Shown in pieces: positions 63,591 to 64,000 of a DNA stretch of 64,000 nucleotides. The translations under genes were made by a program, and so were the position numbers. Origin of the DNA: Gymnothorax reevesii (Eukaryota; Chordata; Actinopteri; Anguilliformes; Muraenidae); the NCBI GenBank assembly GCA_029721435.1, contig CM056582.1, positions 40,568,611-40,632,610 of the forward strand. The letters run 5' to 3'. The notes under the pieces were generated by a model. That model did not search any database and was not told the origin of the DNA. It saw only the letters and a program-made list of their open reading frames with translations. Position 1 is the stretch's first letter. Each line of letters starts with the position of its first letter.

Positions 63591-64000
63591 TTTACTGCAG
63601 TGTTCATTGGATGTTCGGTTTGTTGTTAAAATATTTCTTTATTTTTTATTTCGCTATCAATCTGTTCTAATTGTCCTCTTTTATGTTTTTTTATTTTTAT
63701 TTTTTGGGCTGTCAGACACGGACATTGTCGACTCACTTTATTGAGCAGAGCTCAAACAGAAACATTTATTGAAATTCTCGGCACTCATCTTGAAAAACTG
63801 AGCCCTCTTATCAAAACATTCACGTTTAATATCTAAAAGATTCAGTAGATTTGAAGAAATTAAAAACAATAATCAACTGTCGGACTCGGAGTTATATTGA
63901 AACCATCCGACTGTCGGACACGGTCCACGGAGATATATTAAAACTCTGTCCGACTTTCGGACACGTAGACACTGCGTAATACGAAAGGAGGCTGACAATC
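63591..64000 (-). repeat. Right inverted-repeat arm of the 43-64 kb interval, cut by window end
   Basis: Reverse complement of 43000-43751 apart from an indel of about 300 bp. The match is still continuing at 64000, so the outer boundary is outside the window. Confidence 0.75.

Overview
The window looks like ray-finned fish (teleost) nuclear DNA. It is AT-rich and full of nested transposable elements typical of teleosts: a Rex3/RTE LINE with a GATG-type tail, Gmr1-like and Sushi-like Ty3/Gypsy elements, hAT, Tc1, Harbinger-like and CACTA-like DNA transposons. It contains spliced genes with vertebrate exon structure. No bacterial gene organisation, CRISPR array or rRNA/tRNA gene was seen.

Layout. 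1-6.4 kb: a Gmr1-like LTR retrotransposon (copy A, plus strand, cut by the window start) sits in a decayed Sushi-like integrase; its 3' LTR is split by a 927-bp foldback element. 8.4-12.2 kb: an interspersed repeat broken by an LTR-like element and a hAT-type element. 12.2-14.9 kb: a Rex3 LINE with a perfect 16-bp target duplication. 15-21 kb: Tc1 and LINE remnants, a solo LTR, a second foldback copy and a Sushi-like gag-protease remnant. 21.3-29.6 kb: a hAT transposase pseudogene interrupted by a second Gmr1-like element (copy B, minus strand, both LTRs present), itself interrupted by a 299-bp hAT-type MITE.

30.3-36.8 kb (minus): a complete nine-exon gene for a 695-residue kinase. Its catalytic domain is of the novel protein kinase C (delta/theta) type. 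The N-terminus has no visible C1 or C2 domain and carries about 18 tandem 11-residue repeats, encoded in one 1,128-nt exon. Its first exon and upstream DNA are tandemly duplicated (36.7-40.1 kb), and one copy is split by a 1,986-bp hAT-type element.

43-64 kb: two inverted repeats about 20 kb apart, each with a CACTAAAAAATG boundary on its inner side, enclose two same-strand genes. One is a ten-coding-exon gene for a 480-residue SAM-domain protein. The other is an intronless 829-residue zinc-finger/transposase-like ORF lying wholly inside intron 2 of the SAM gene and starting about 20 nt beyond a SAM-gene splice donor. A non-coding first exon lies just inside the right inverted repeat. I read this as a large CACTA-like transposon carrying a paired transposase/SAM-protein unit. 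This is inference from structure; the outer right boundary is beyond the window.

The most notable items are the repeat-kinase fusion, the nested SAM/transposase unit within the inverted-repeat-bounded 20-kb interval, and the foldback family with 5-bp target duplications whose internal segments occur in flipped orientation.
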